This document shows positions 33,199 to 45,350 of a stretch of DNA of 64,000 nucleotides, one piece after another. Position numbers and translations under genes: made by a program. This DNA comes from Selaginella moellendorffii (Eukaryota > Streptophyta > Lycopodiopsida > Selaginellales > Selaginellaceae). A model generated the notes under the pieces. It ran no database searches, was not told where the DNA came from, and saw only the letters and a list, made by a program, of their open reading frames with translations. Location: the NCBI RefSeq assembly GCF_000143415.4, contig NW_003314317.1, positions 186,001-250,000 of the forward strand, given 5' to 3'. The first letter of the stretch is position 1; each line of letters opens with the position of its first letter.

Positions 33199-36100
33199 TC
33201 AGACTGTTATTTTTTGCCTCCAACGCCTATACAATAATCTTGGAATTTCATCACTCTCCACACTATCAGGATTTAAACCCAATAGTAATGCCATCTCTTC
33301 TCTAATACGTCCACGCTCATGTTCAGTGGTCGAAGAACCCATCCGGTTGAGCAGATTATGGAGATGCGGATAGTGCTTGGCTAGACAATATACATGCCAT
33401 AAATGATGACTGGTGTCTGTCCGATCAAATGGCTTCTGATATACCATTCCATCTGCCATTTGGTTGATTTCTGCAGCCACCTCCTGGACTGGCCGGTTCT
33501 CTATCACCATCGCTCCAAGCTGTTTTGCAAGGTCCCCCAGAACATACGGTTTCTTCTCCCTAGTTTCCATACTGCAAGAGATGGGGTGCACTGCATATGT
33601 GTGCGTGTTCGCTGCAGTTTTAATCGGCGAGTCATCGATGATGAGGATTTCACTTGACCTAGCAGTCCGGTTCATCACTACAGCCTTTGGCTTGACGAAG
33701 ATGGGCTTGCTACCCCTCACATGGACCATAGTCAAGCAATCCTCCTGCGTTAGGAGAAAGTCAAATGGTAATATTACTCGCGTCTGATCGTGCATCATCT
33801 GTAGCAACGTTAATGCATTGTGGCGCATCATGGATGTCCAAACTCCCAATTGCAAATTGAACCCGGCCCTCTGTTTTAAGTGTCGCATGGTCATTATTAG
33901 ATCCCGCAGTTTCTCCCGTGTGATTAATGTGAATCTGTCTCTTTTGACCAACTTGCGACCGCAGGCTTTGGAGGGTGCAGTGACATTCGAGGACGAGCCA
34001 CGCTCATGGGAGAAAAGGACACCGTTCAGATCAAAAACGATACAGTACTTTCGCCGTGACTCTGAAATGAAATGCGTTAGCATAAAAAATGGTACAAGTC
34101 AATTTTACCATCTACAATATTAGCGAATGGTGCTCCCGATGGTCGTTCAGAGGGTTTTGGTCGAGGAAACGTGAAGGGCGGAAATACTCTCCTCTGCAAT
34201 GTGGGGTCAATCGCATCCGATGGCGTGTGGGCACATGCCATTTCAGCTGTAGACTCTGGTACAACTGGCTCAACAGTGGCATGGGGTGGTTCCGATGGCG
34301 TGTGATCACACGCCATTTCAGCTGGTGCCTCCGTTGGCAAAGTGGACATGACCGAACAGGCAGCAGGGGCGGTGTAGGGAGGTTCCAACGGCGCGTAGTC
34401 AGACGATTGGGCACACGTTGGAAATGAGGATACGACCGGCTCGGCGGCTGGGGCGGCCTCATGCGGGTCCAATGGCGCCTGGTCACCGTCAGTTGGATAC
34501 GTGGACAAGATTGACTCAGTGGTATGGGCAGCATCAAGTGGAGCGTGGTCAGCTTGCTTGGCGTTGATATGGATAGTAGCCTCCACCAGCTCTGATGACT
34601 CTTGCAGGCAAGTAGAGTCCACTGGTGGATCCATATGCATGTCCAAATATCTCCCTTCGATTGAGATGGTATCCTCCCGTGCTACTAAAAACAAACTCAT
34701 TAGCACATTGAATCGACTATACTGTATTTACCATCAACTGCTATTGAGGAACTAGGACCGATATCACTTGGGCGCACTGCTGATTCTGAAGGATTGGACA
34801 TACGTTTCGACCCTTGCTTGGCACTATCCTTCCTCGACACTAAAGGCTAGAGTTTGTATCTTAATTCAACTGAATAATCTCTACTTACCATTTCTTCTGC
34901 GACCTACATGGACAATGTTAGAAATGGTAAAAGGTTAGGAATGGATGTACTATTATTTACCTGATGGTTTGTCTTGTATGACCTTCCTCCGCTGCTCTTT
35001 GGCCACCTCAGGCTGGCCATCATCGTCATCATCGTCATCGTCGTTATTGTGATCGTCAGCATTGTGAGGACCATCCAAGTCCTCTTCGTCCTCCTCTTCT
35101 TCGTCCTCCTCTTCTTCGTCCTCCTCTTCGTCCTTCTGCTCTTCCTGCTCATTATCTTTCTCTGGCTCCTCATCCCCCTCTTGCATTTCTTCCATAGGCT
35201 GCTCAGGCTGGATTGCTTGTTTTTCCAGGACCATCTTGGAAAAATCATCTGGCCGAGTCTCCATCTCAAAATACAAGACATCCATAGCCTGTTTTAGTGC
35301 GTGACCTAGGACCGTATCCTCACCCGACTGTCTTAACATGGTTTCTGCACGTTCTTGCACCCTTCGAAGACGACGAGATGAGAAAAACGTGGCCCTGACT
35401 TGAAAAGCATCCCTCATCCATTGTACCTCTCCATTGAGATTGGGGAAGGGGAGTCCGCCATAGGAATCTGAGTCAGAAGGTGGTGACTGGCTCCTTTCAC
35501 TCAGCCCTTGATCTGCAATGAATGGCATGAGCACACACGCCATAACCGCGAGGCATTACCTATCATCTTTTCGTTGCCCTTCTTCCTTTTCGAATCAAAC
35601 GCCTCTGATCCCGACGACTGTCCAACGTGCTTTCGCTTTTTATGACCACTGTCAGTTTGAGCTTGGCTGGTGCTTGCCTGTTTTGCCTTTGAAGAAGTGT
35701 CTCTTGCAAGGAATGGCATGAGACCACACGCCATTGCAAATATAATTTGTACCTCCTTTTTTCCTATTGCTTGTCTGTTTGTCCTTCTTCGACGCGCCAC
35801 CAGTGCGCTTTTCAGTCCTCGTGTCTGAATATTCACAACGATCTATAATCAAAATGGCGTGAGGCCTCACGTGACCTTACCTTGTGCAGGTTGTGACCTC
35901 GGCCTAACATCAGTAGCTGTTAACGCCGTTTCAGCATCTGGGGGTGGCCACGCTCCTGCATACAGAGCTTGTGAGATAACATTTAAACTTAAAGTGCGTA
36001 CTCACCAGGTTCGTAGAGAAGATACTGTTTTTCTTTGGCAACTATAATTATATGCTCCATTGAAGTCACCTCTTCAATGGAGTTTGTCACCGCAACACAC

Positions 36101-38927
36101 GGGACACCCTTGAGTAGTGCGGCTCGAAAGAATAGTCCGCCGCAGTTGTACTCGACAACGCATTTGCCCTTGGAGTCACCCGCTATTGCGTTGAAGACCC
36201 AGCTGAGCATTTCCCATGCTGCACCTGGAGCTTTCTTTGGATTCGAAAGCTCCATAGCCGTCTTCAGTTCCTCAGGCACGGGTAAATTGACCTCCCTCAG
36301 ATCAATTCGATCGGCTTTGTTGAACGAAGCTGGGAAGTCACTCCAGTCCCACTCTGCTGCAGGACCAATAACAAGGGCGACTGTGAAGATGCGGACATTC
36401 GTCGGTATCTTCTTCTTAGCCATTATCCCATGGATCTCCCGCATCTCCTTGCCTTTCAACCGAGCCTTCACCTCGTTCAAGGCCTTCCAGAACTTGTGAT
36501 AGGATTCGGAGTCGTAGATCATATAGTGGACTGAAGATTCCACCTCCGCAAGTCCCACCATTAAGTCAATGATGGAGCTGACTTCGTCTGCATGAGTGAT
36601 CTCCTCGTTTGTGAAGTCCATCACACAAAAGATGTTCTTGACCTGCTCATCTCCGCGGGAAACGATGCTCCTCCACCTTTGATCCTCATCCGAATTCACG
36701 TATACCCGGTAAGGTTCTCGATAGGCCTCTGCTGCGGGGTCGAGCTGTTTCTGAAGCCGGCGGTCGACATCCCTCTTAATGAAATTTGGATACTGATCCA
36801 ACTTCTCAGCTTTACTTTTCGTGGCATCCTGCAGCAGATCGATGAACTTGGGGGCCCCCTTCACGTACTCGTCGATGTCTTCATTTGACAAGTCCAGCTC
36901 TTCCATCATCTCTTGCGTGGTGTCGATGCTCACCCTCGCCACGGCCACTTGCTCGAAGATCCAATCCTTCAATAGCGCACGAGCTCTCAGAGTCGTGCAC
37001 AAGTCCTCGTATGTCACAATATGGCCGGGAGTCATTTTGGTCTTGTTGAAGACTACCTCACCAAGTAGAAGAGCATTAGCCACTGTCAGAAGGTCGTCGT
37101 CGTCTAGAGACCGCGAGAAACGCAAGGCGTTGAGCTTCAAATCATTGGGCTTCCGGCCGTCCTCCACACCCATTGAGTTTAGCAACTCCCCGTCATGGTA
37201 CCTCCTTAGCACATCTACCCATTTGTCAAAAACAACTTTTGTCGCGAGTAGAATGTTATGGATGCTGAGTGTGTCATTGACCCCCAGTGTTTTCGAGAGA
37301 AGACTCGAGAATTCCTGCAATGGAAATGGCGTGAGGCCACATGCTATGCCACATGCAACGAGGCTTACCTGCCAGGCGCTAGTTGCTAGTGCACGTCCTT
37401 GTCCTGGTTTTTGTGGCTTCTTCAGTTGAACCCAGAGCTTCCGTGTTCGTGCCAATGTCTCGTGCAGACCCGATTTGTAGCACGTTTCTTGCTTGACATT
37501 CTGCGCGTGGGAGATGTATATGATAGATCGGAGGGGCGAGTTGCCTTTTATCAGGCGGACAACTCTTGTCTTGAAGACTTTCTTCACCTCCTCGCCCACC
37601 ATAATATCCACAACTATCTGTTGCATCGCCAAGCTAGAATGCTGCCCGGAGACGGCATAGAACCGGATGTTCTGATCGTCCAACACCTTCCTATTGATCA
37701 AGTCTGGAAACCTCGTCTCGCCCTTCATTGTTCGGTAGTAGGGGATCACGTCTGCGATGTCGGGTGTTACTGGACTTGCCAGCATCTTCTGCTTCAGTTT
37801 CTCCACCCACTCATCAGATACTAGCCTGTGGTTGTATTTGCTTTGGATCTCGATACGGCTCACGTCGATTGTATATACTTTGTTGGAATAGTAACAAGTA
37901 CTATTATCTGCGACGATTTTTGCTGCCTCTTCTTGCTCTTTTTGCTCTTTGCGGCTCTTCTTTTTGGTGGGTGTAGTGTTCGAACCCGAGGCAATGGCAT
38001 CACCGAGTAGCTTCTTTTTTGGAGCAGCAGAGTCGGACGTCGGCTTGAGCTTGACCACCCTTTTCTGCTTCGGGGTAGTTTCCAGATCGACCCCCTTCCC
38101 CTTCGCTTCGCAAACTGGAGGCACTCTCAACGGCTCAATGTTGGAATATAGTTTTTGAACATCGCCGTAGGTGAGGTCCGTGGATTCCATGTGATCTTCA
38201 TAGACCCGCAGCGTCTTTGAAATTGTGGGCCTCCTGGACAACCTCTCCCTAGCTCCCTCTAGGAATTCCTCATAGCCGCTGCCCCCCTCCGGGAAGCCGC
38301 TAGGATGTGCAAGGTGGATCTTGAAGGCGGACGCTGTCTCTACCACAAGTGCCAGTCCATATTCTTGCATGGAACTACATGGAGTGTCTGTCACTTGGAT
38401 GAGGATCCCCATGCATTCTTTTCTCCCACCATCTGTGTTGTACAGCATCAGATCCTCGCCTTCCATCCCGAAAGTCCAACTGGTGAGCTCCTCCCCCTTC
38501 TCTGCATCCACATTGACAGTGGCTGGAAGAAGAACGCAATTCCTCGCCTGTTCAAAAATGCACAACAATTAGAGCTGACAGATGAAAAGCTAGCAGCTGG
38601 AAATAACGTGAGGCCACACGCCATTCACCACTGCATCAGATGTCTTGAGGCTGCATCCTAAGATGGCGTGAGGCTACACGCCATCTGTAACCGGACTGCA
38701 CTCGAGAGCCCAATCGGTGCATGCCAATGTTGCTACTAAATGGCATGTGGCCTCATGCCATTTTCTACTTCGTCTAAAAGACTTACCATTTGAAGCCGAA
38801 TGGAGGCCGTGACAATCGAGGCCGGACTCGCTGGCGAATGTGCACTGTGTGTGCAGCGGATCGTAGCAGCAAGGCTACTCTGCCACTTACAGTTGGAGAG
38901 TGGTGCTGAAATCTCCCGGGACGCCAA
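33199..38927 (-). CDS. Element C giant fusion protein: ParB/Srx-like, acidic linker, FCP1/HAD-like domain
   Basis: Exons on the minus strand: (about 38927)-38787, 38547-37369, 37314-36006, 35955-35881, 35842-35753, 35700-35560, 35512-34961, 34903-34889 (15-nt microexon), 34839-34732, 34681-34109, 34061-33199. From 38547 they sum to 4,905 nt, an uninterrupted 1,634 aa plus stop. All introns are GT...AG. The start is uncertain: ATG at 38789-38787 directly before the first intron, or further upstream. The N-terminal third has IEIQSKYNHRLVSDEWVEKL and FYAVSGQHSSLAMQQIV, resembling the ParB/sulfiredoxin (or DGQHR) fold. A poly-Asp/Glu linker is in exon 35512-34961. The C-terminal exon has YCIVFDLNGVLFSHE, LGVWTSMM and LIIDDSPIK, HAD/FCP1-like motifs with Asp to Asn at the second motif-I acid. 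Function unknown; fold calls are by eye. Confidence 0.72.
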
Positions 38928-38929
38928 GT

Positions 38930-41735
38930 GGGCTGCGTGTGGGTGGTGGAGTGGGCGGCGGAGTTGGCGGCGAAGTTACAAACTGGGTGTGTCTTGAAGT
39001 GGACGACGATGCACACGAGCGCGATGCGAGCGCGAGTGTGATGCAAGCGCGAGTGGACGCCGATGCACACGAGAAACCTGTAGAGAAGTGAGCGTGATCG
39101 CGAGTGGGAGCGCGATGCGAGCGGGAGCGCGAGTGTGATGCGAGCGCGAGCGCGAGTGTGCGAGCGCGAGTACAAAGCAAAATGCAAAACCTAACTTCAC
39201 ACGCGCGAAATGTCACAACGGTTGGTAATCCCGCCACGTCATCATTCCTCGGACTTGGGCGCCACCATTAATTTCTGGATTGCCGCGCGCATGCAAGCAC
39301 GCAAAATCCAAAAGAAATCCGCAACGTCATCATTCCTCGGACTGCATGCACGCGAAATCCAAAAGAAAGATCATGATTGGGATATCATTTAATACCCTCG
39401 CTATATTTATACCATGCATGATTGGATATTCCAAAGCATCTTGTATTTCCAAAAATGGCAGATGTTCAGCTAAATAAAGAAATTCTATCTGTTTCTATTT
39501 TTCTCTCAAATCAATATTATAGCGTGTGGGCTCATGCAATTTTGAACCAAAGAAACCCAAAAAACGTTGGACCCAAAATATTTTGAAAAAACCCAAAAAA
39601 CCCTAAACATTTTAAACCCAAAAATCCAGGCGTCCTGTGGCGTTATTCCTTGAATGGCGTGTGGGCGCATGCCATTTTCAGGGCCAAATGCTGAATGGAG
39701 AAAAATTCCCTTTCAGTGCAAATGCTGCAAGAGGCAGATGCCGAGCACAAAGGACTGTAACTACCTCACATGACACAGATAAACTTTTCTCTATTTGGCA
39801 AAGATAAACTTTATAGCGTGTGGGCTCATGCAATTTTGAACCCAAAAAATGCACCAAAAAATTCTCGGCGTCATCTGGCATTATCTCTTGAATGGCGTGG
39901 GGCCGCATGCCATTTTCAGGGGCACATAGGAGTATATTCCTAGGATATTCTGACACGCGCGAGATTTTTTTGAGTTTTCTGGAGATCCAACCGTTAGATC
40001 GCAACTAGATTTTACAGAATGGTATACAATGTCTTTCTTGATGACCCTGCAAAGAAGCATCTCAATCGGACACCACATGAGACCACACGAGCCTTACAAT
40101 GTTTCAGGGGCATTTGCCATAGATCCGACCGTTATTTTGCTCCAAGATTTCACAGTTTGGTGTGCATTGACCTTTCCATCGAAACTGCAAAGGGACATCA
40201 CAATCAGATGCGGAATCACAAGAAACTAACTTCACTAACTCTGGTTTCACCAAGATCTACGTAAGGAGTTATGAAATGAAAGGACCCTCTCTATTGAAAT
40301 GTGTTTATGGTCCTAGGGGCATTGTGACATATCAAAGGATTTTGCATCAAGTTCTGTATTTGCATGTTTATCAAGCTACTGAATTGCTAAACCCTAAACC
40401 CTAAACCCTAAACCCTAAACATGTGGCAAATGCTGCGTGAAGAAAGATGCCCTTTCTGGGCAAATGCTGTAAGAGGCAGATGCCGAGCAGATGTATCTCA
40501 GGCTAGCGAAGGGGACGAACGAAAGCTAGCTATAAACATGACGGGATGCAAATAGATTACTAGGCTGGTCCTACGAAAATCAAAAACCATAATTGAAAAC
40601 ATTGAAAATGCAAAAAGAAAGGTTTATAATATTTTTGAATTTTAGGCAACCAAAGGAATGTAAGTAGGGCATGTGTTTGTAAGTTTAAAAATGCCTCAAC
40701 CACTTAAATTCCCAAGTAAATAAAGCTGTTTCTATTTTTGGTACAGGTAAACTTTATGCAATTTTGAACCCAAAAATGCACCAAAAAATGCTCGACTAGC
40801 ATTATTCTTTGAATGGCGTGTGGCCTTATGTCGAGCATTATTCTTTGAATGGCGTGTGGCCTTATATTGCCATAAATGGACGTACACACACAGCGTAATT
40901 ATTCCTTTACACGGCGAATAATCTTGGCGCGGATCGCTGACATGGCATGGCAAAGTTCGAATCACTGACATGGCACAGCTGGATCGAGGCAAGGACATGA
41001 TGTGACAAAGTTCAACCTCCGACAGCAAAGTCTAGAAGCTACTCAGTTTGAAATTTGTCAGAGGAATCATAAGATCTGGTTTGTCAGAGGATTTGATGTG
41101 ACGTTCAAGCGTGTGTTATTTTTGAATTCTCGAACTCATTCCTAGGTCTATCATTTTTGTGCGCCGTGTTCTTGGTTCCGCTGAGCGCAGTGAGCGCTGC
41201 TTGTGTAAGCGGTGTTGTGGGCTGTGGTTTATGCGTCTACGAGCGGTTGCGGCATTGCGAGCGCCATTGCGAGCGGCAGTTTATGCGAGTGGCAGTTTGT
41301 GCGAGCGGCGCTACGAGCAGTTGCGGTGTTGCGAGCGGCGCTACGAGTAGTTGCGGTGTTGCGAGCGGCACTGTCTTTGGTGTGGCTACCGCTTCCTCTT
41401 GATATTCGGCACTTGTGCTTCCTGGTATGTTCACCATGGAATGGCTTAGGACCACATTTAGAAATGGCATGAGGCCACATGCCATCTTGGGCCCTTGCAA
41501 TTTCATGGCTAGCGTATTGTCATGTATGTTTTTACTTGCCTGCAGCTGTGTGTATATCAAGATGGCATGAGGCCTCATGCCAATTTTGTGAATGCGAAAT
41601 TTCACGTGGGTGTCAATAGCATGTTTGAATAATGGCATGTGGCCTCATGCTATTGAGGTTGTTTGGTATGTTATGATTTAGGCCATTCTCCAATCATTTT
41701 TTGTATGGTCTTAACTTCTTTTCTGCACTTTCAGA
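38930..41735. other. Element C divergent spacer: minisatellites, repeats and palindromes
   Basis: It separates the two divergent genes. A GC-rich array of 'gcgagcgcgagtgtgat' words (about 39003-39180) and a second array of about 30-bp units 'gcggtgttgcgagcggcgctacga' (41236-41372) sit near opposite ends. Between them is AT-rich DNA with a repeated module ('caattttgaacccaaaaa...cattat.ctttgaatggcgtg') at about 39517-39680, 39811-39916 and 40745-40873, and 'gcagatgccgagca' at about 39734 and 40478. The transposase 5' leader probably contains an intron ending at 41733 (ttttctgcactttcag just before the ATG). Confidence 0.6.
40388..40420. repeat. Interstitial plant telomere repeat, about 4.5 x CCCTAAA
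   Basis: Perfect tandem of the plant telomeric heptamer (TTTAGGG on the minus strand) inside the element C spacer. A related 'aaaccctaaac' occurs at 39598-39608. It could be a telo-box promoter motif (AAACCCTAA) or a captured telomeric seed. Confidence 0.85.
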
Positions 41736-44700
41736 ATGGCCTTCAGGGTTGGGGAAAAGGTTTACATTTTGAATGGTGGGAAGAGAGTTGCAAAAGGGAC
41801 CCTTGTGTCTATGGATCGGAACTTTGTTATACACTGTGAAAGGCTTGGGGAAGGCAATGCTGCTGTATCAGTAGAGACTGTCTTCGATGGGAATGTGGTC
41901 GCTATTGAACGAGGAGAGATGGTCGTCGGGGTAAATGTTGTTGTTGCCTTGAAAAATCTTCAGAAGAAAGCAGATGTTGGGGACCGCGCAAGTGCGACGC
42001 ATGTTCCCTCCGTGGATCTTAAGAACCGTGCTACATGGATTCAGGCAAAAGTGTTTCTAAACAACCCCGAGGGGGAGGTGGTAGCTGAGGGCTTAGCCAC
42101 AGTTGTCGATCCAAGAGATGCGGTTGCTAATCAAGAATTGGGCTGGGATGATATTGGAGTTGCGATTTTAGAGGTTGTTGACACAGAAGAAAACAGTCTG
42201 ACTATTGGAAGCATTGTGCGGTGGAAATTGAGGCACTTAGTGTTTGAGAATGTGAAGGATTCACAATCAAACACCACTACAACTGATGACAGAACATCTC
42301 TTCATGGGAAAAGAAAGTACACCTTCCTAAAGCGCAGCCAAAGGGATCTGAGCAACGAACCGAAAAGGCAGAAAATGGCGATGGAGGTTCGAATGGTCTC
42401 GACAGTTGCTTGTTGCAAGAGGAGGTGCTGTCAACATGCTGATTGGGATGCTATTGAAGAGGAGAGAGCAAGATACAAGACATTGTCCTGGAAGGCAGCT
42501 CGCAATTTTGTGTATGAGGCATTACGGTCATCTGTTGATGCTTCAGAACATCAGGTGGGGGGCATGGTCTTCCAGAGGGGTTTGGTCTGCATGAAGGCAT
42601 GGAGAATCATTTATGGAGTCCCTCGAACCACATTCTATAGAATCAAAACTGAGTTCGAGGAACAAAGGGTTCAACAGGCAGTCCATGGGAACGACGGTAC
42701 GCACAAAACCAGGGGTCATGTTGTATATGGAGAGGCAATCTTCAAGAGGTTTGTCGAGACATGTAGCGAACAGCAACCACATAAAACCCGCCTCTTGGAA
42801 GATGGAACACGAGACACCCAACGAGTTCTCCCTTCCATGTATACCAAGGGGGCCATATTGGAAGATGTGAATCGGGAACTCCAGAGTAATGGCTACAGGA
42901 AGCTGAGCCAATCTAGATTTAGTAGATTGTGGAGCAACAGGTTCAGGGATGTGAGTATAGGAAAGTACTCCAGCTTTTCAAAGTGTGACGAGTGCACTGC
43001 TATCAAAATGGCTTTGTCGAAGAATTCTTGCAGCGCTCAAGAGCGAGAGACGTTGGTTAGAAGGCGGCTCGACCACAACATCGAGCAGAGAAGCTGCAGG
43101 ACTGCATATTATCATAACAGGATTCTCTCCATGGAGAGACCTGACTCTTACCTCTGCATCATCCACGACAAAATGGACCAGAAAAAGACGTGCTTACCTC
43201 GACTCAATCCTGCCCCCAAGGCAATCTCTTCATCCATGCAGCTGCCTGTGTCTCTGTTTGGCATAATCGCTCATGGGCATGGTGCCCAGAACTATGGGAA
43301 CTTCTTTGTACCTCTATGGGGTGGCGGGGGTGCAAACATGATGATTGCGTCCCTAGCAAAACACTTAAGGTCTCTGCAAAGTGCGCAGACTGAGCTGAAC
43401 GGCCAACCCTTGCATAAGGCCCTTGTCGATCGAACCCCATACAGGGTTCAGCTGGAGGAGGAGCAAAGGCTTGCAGTATCGCGTGGGGCCCCATGCCATC
43501 CCAGTGAATATGTTGGCCGTCAGATTGTAGGGTTATCACGTGAGGCCTCATGCCATTCCGACGAGGCTGGTCGCCCGGTGAATGCACAGCCTCATCCAAA
43601 CGAAGCAGAATCTCAAGGAAGTTCTTGCGGCCGATGTGGCCTTCCACCCCATCTTCTGCTCCAAACAGACAATGCTGGCAGTGAGAACAAAAACATGTAC
43701 GTCTTCGCGTACTTGGCGATGCTTGTTGCCAAAGGCATATTTGAAACGGTTACACTTGGCTTTCTCATGGTTGGGCACACTCATGAAGACGTCGATGCCA
43801 TGTTCAGTCACCTGGCAGAGTCCCTCCGGCGATCCAATGTCCTCACCCTCCCACAACTCTACGATGAATTCCAAAATTGCATCAAAGGCACTGTTGAAGC
43901 TGCACTTCTGACAGAGGTTCCAGACTTTAAGGGGTTTGTAAGAGGCTACATCAGGGATGGATCCGAAACGCTGATTGGCCACTCCAAGCCTCTTCAGTTT
44001 CATTTCAGCATGCGTGACGGTGCTCCAGTGATGAGGTACAAGATGAGAGAATGGGACACAGTGTGGCTGCCAGTGGACGGCATTGAACTCTTCAAGAGAG
44101 ATCCCATAACTGGGGAACCTATGATTCCTCAGGGTTCCCCACGGCCGATGCACCCGGATGGACTCAAAGACCAGGAAAGTATAGTGGCCGGGATTAGACA
44201 GCATATTGCCTTCTGGAAGAGGGGGTTGGTGTTTGGTGGAGAATCCTATTTTCAGAGGTGCAAGCCTTTGCTCGAATACTGGGAGAAGATTATATCTGCT
44301 ATCCAAAATGGGCCGGTTGTATATGAAGAATTGGAAGAGTCCTTTTGGCCAGAACCCAGAGCACCAGATAGTAGCGGAACAATGTCCTCTGGAAATGCAG
44401 TGACAGATAACGATGTTGAGGATCACTATTGTGGGCCGAGGAACAAGAAGCCGGATTCAGCATTCAATCCAGTACAGGTCTGCAAAGGAATGGTCGTGCT
44501 TGTCAGACCCAGTAATAAAAAACAAATGATATGGGTGGGGCGCTGCATCACTGATGCAGAGGAGGACGCGGAAACTAACTCCTTCAATGTAACTGTGGAG
44601 TGGTTCAAGCCAAGTTCCGGATATACGAAGGATTGCTTAGAAAAGAGATGGGTGCTGAATCCAAGGGATCCCAGCATGAGCATATCGGTGGATAATGTTG

Positions 44701-44877
44701 TGCATGGTTGGATGCGGAAGCAGAGTGCCACCATCACCTTGCCAGACCATGCAAGAGATGCAGCAAGAGCATTCATAACTCGGGTTCAAGGTGAGATTCA
44801 TTAATATTCCTTTACAAAGTTTCTAATGTATTTTATTTCAAGGTGAACAATCCGAATCTGAATCAGAGGAGGCTTGA
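41736..44877 (+). CDS. Element C putative DDE transposase (DUF8039-like + DUF7869-like)
   Basis: Exon 1 41736-44790 and exon 2 44843-44877 (intron 44791-44842) encode 1,029 aa with an acidic tail SESESEEA. Residues about 1-170 contain two similar beta-rich modules (VYILNGGKRVAKGTLVSMD and VFLNNPEGEVVAEGLATVVD) resembling DUF8039 of plant transposase-associated proteins. A Cys-rich patch (CCKRRCCQH) and CDEC motif follow. The core has IIHDKMDQKK (about residue 478), LLLQTDNAGSENKN (about 645) and MVGHTHEDVDAMFSHL (about 683), the DNxxxENKN and GHTHED motifs of DUF7869-type proteins, compatible with an RNase H-fold D-D-D/E triad. The C-terminus has a chromatin-reader-like beta region (VLVRPSNKKQMIWVGR). 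Two palindrome copies lie inside the coding sequence (43478, 43534). The ATG directly follows a likely 5' UTR splice acceptor. Confidence 0.8.
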
Positions 44878-45092
44878 TATAGTGTGTGAGGTAAAACAAA
44901 GATGATGTGACATATGCATTTACCAATCACACGTGCATAAATCTAATAATATGGCGTGTGGCCCATATTAATGGCACATAAACCCATATTGTGGGCTTAC
45001 GTGCTTTATGTACCATCATTCCCTTGCAGCGTGTGTGTTGGTTTCCTTTTATAACACAACGAACTCCATATTTTAGGGTGAAGAGCGTTCTC

Positions 45093-45350
45093 ATGGCAAG
45101 CACAAAATCTGTAAGTGAGGCAGAAAAGGAGACGGAGAAGGAGATAGGTGAAGATGTAGAATATATAAGTCTTCCAAACTCCCCGTACTATACTCCAGGT
45201 GATCATTTTTCTGAACAAACGGCAACATTAACAACTATCGAGAACGCCCCAGTAACGTCAGAGACAACAATCCAAAGCAAAACAACTGACCCGGAGAAGG
45301 ATGATAGTACCGCTGAGAGTACCAAAAAGGAGGTGTCCACTAGCGCTTAG
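45093..45350 (+). CDS. Small acidic ORF near the right end of element C
   Basis: From the ATG at 45093, 85 codons of Glu/Thr/Ser-rich sequence (MASTKSVSEAEKETEKEIGE...) ending in TAG. It lies downstream of the transposase in the same orientation and ends just before a palindrome (45357). An upstream ATG at 44991 in the same frame would extend it. No family recognised. It could be a third element gene, an alternative 3' exon, or chance. Confidence 0.35.
   Translation: MASTKSVSEAEKETEKEIGEDVEYISLPNSPYYTPGDHFSEQTATLTTIENAPVTSETTIQSKTTDPEKDDSTAESTKKEVSTSA

Noticed and set aside
33403-34427. Plus-strand ORFs over the element C left gene
   Set aside because: Antisense to exons with verified splice phase and HAD-like motifs.
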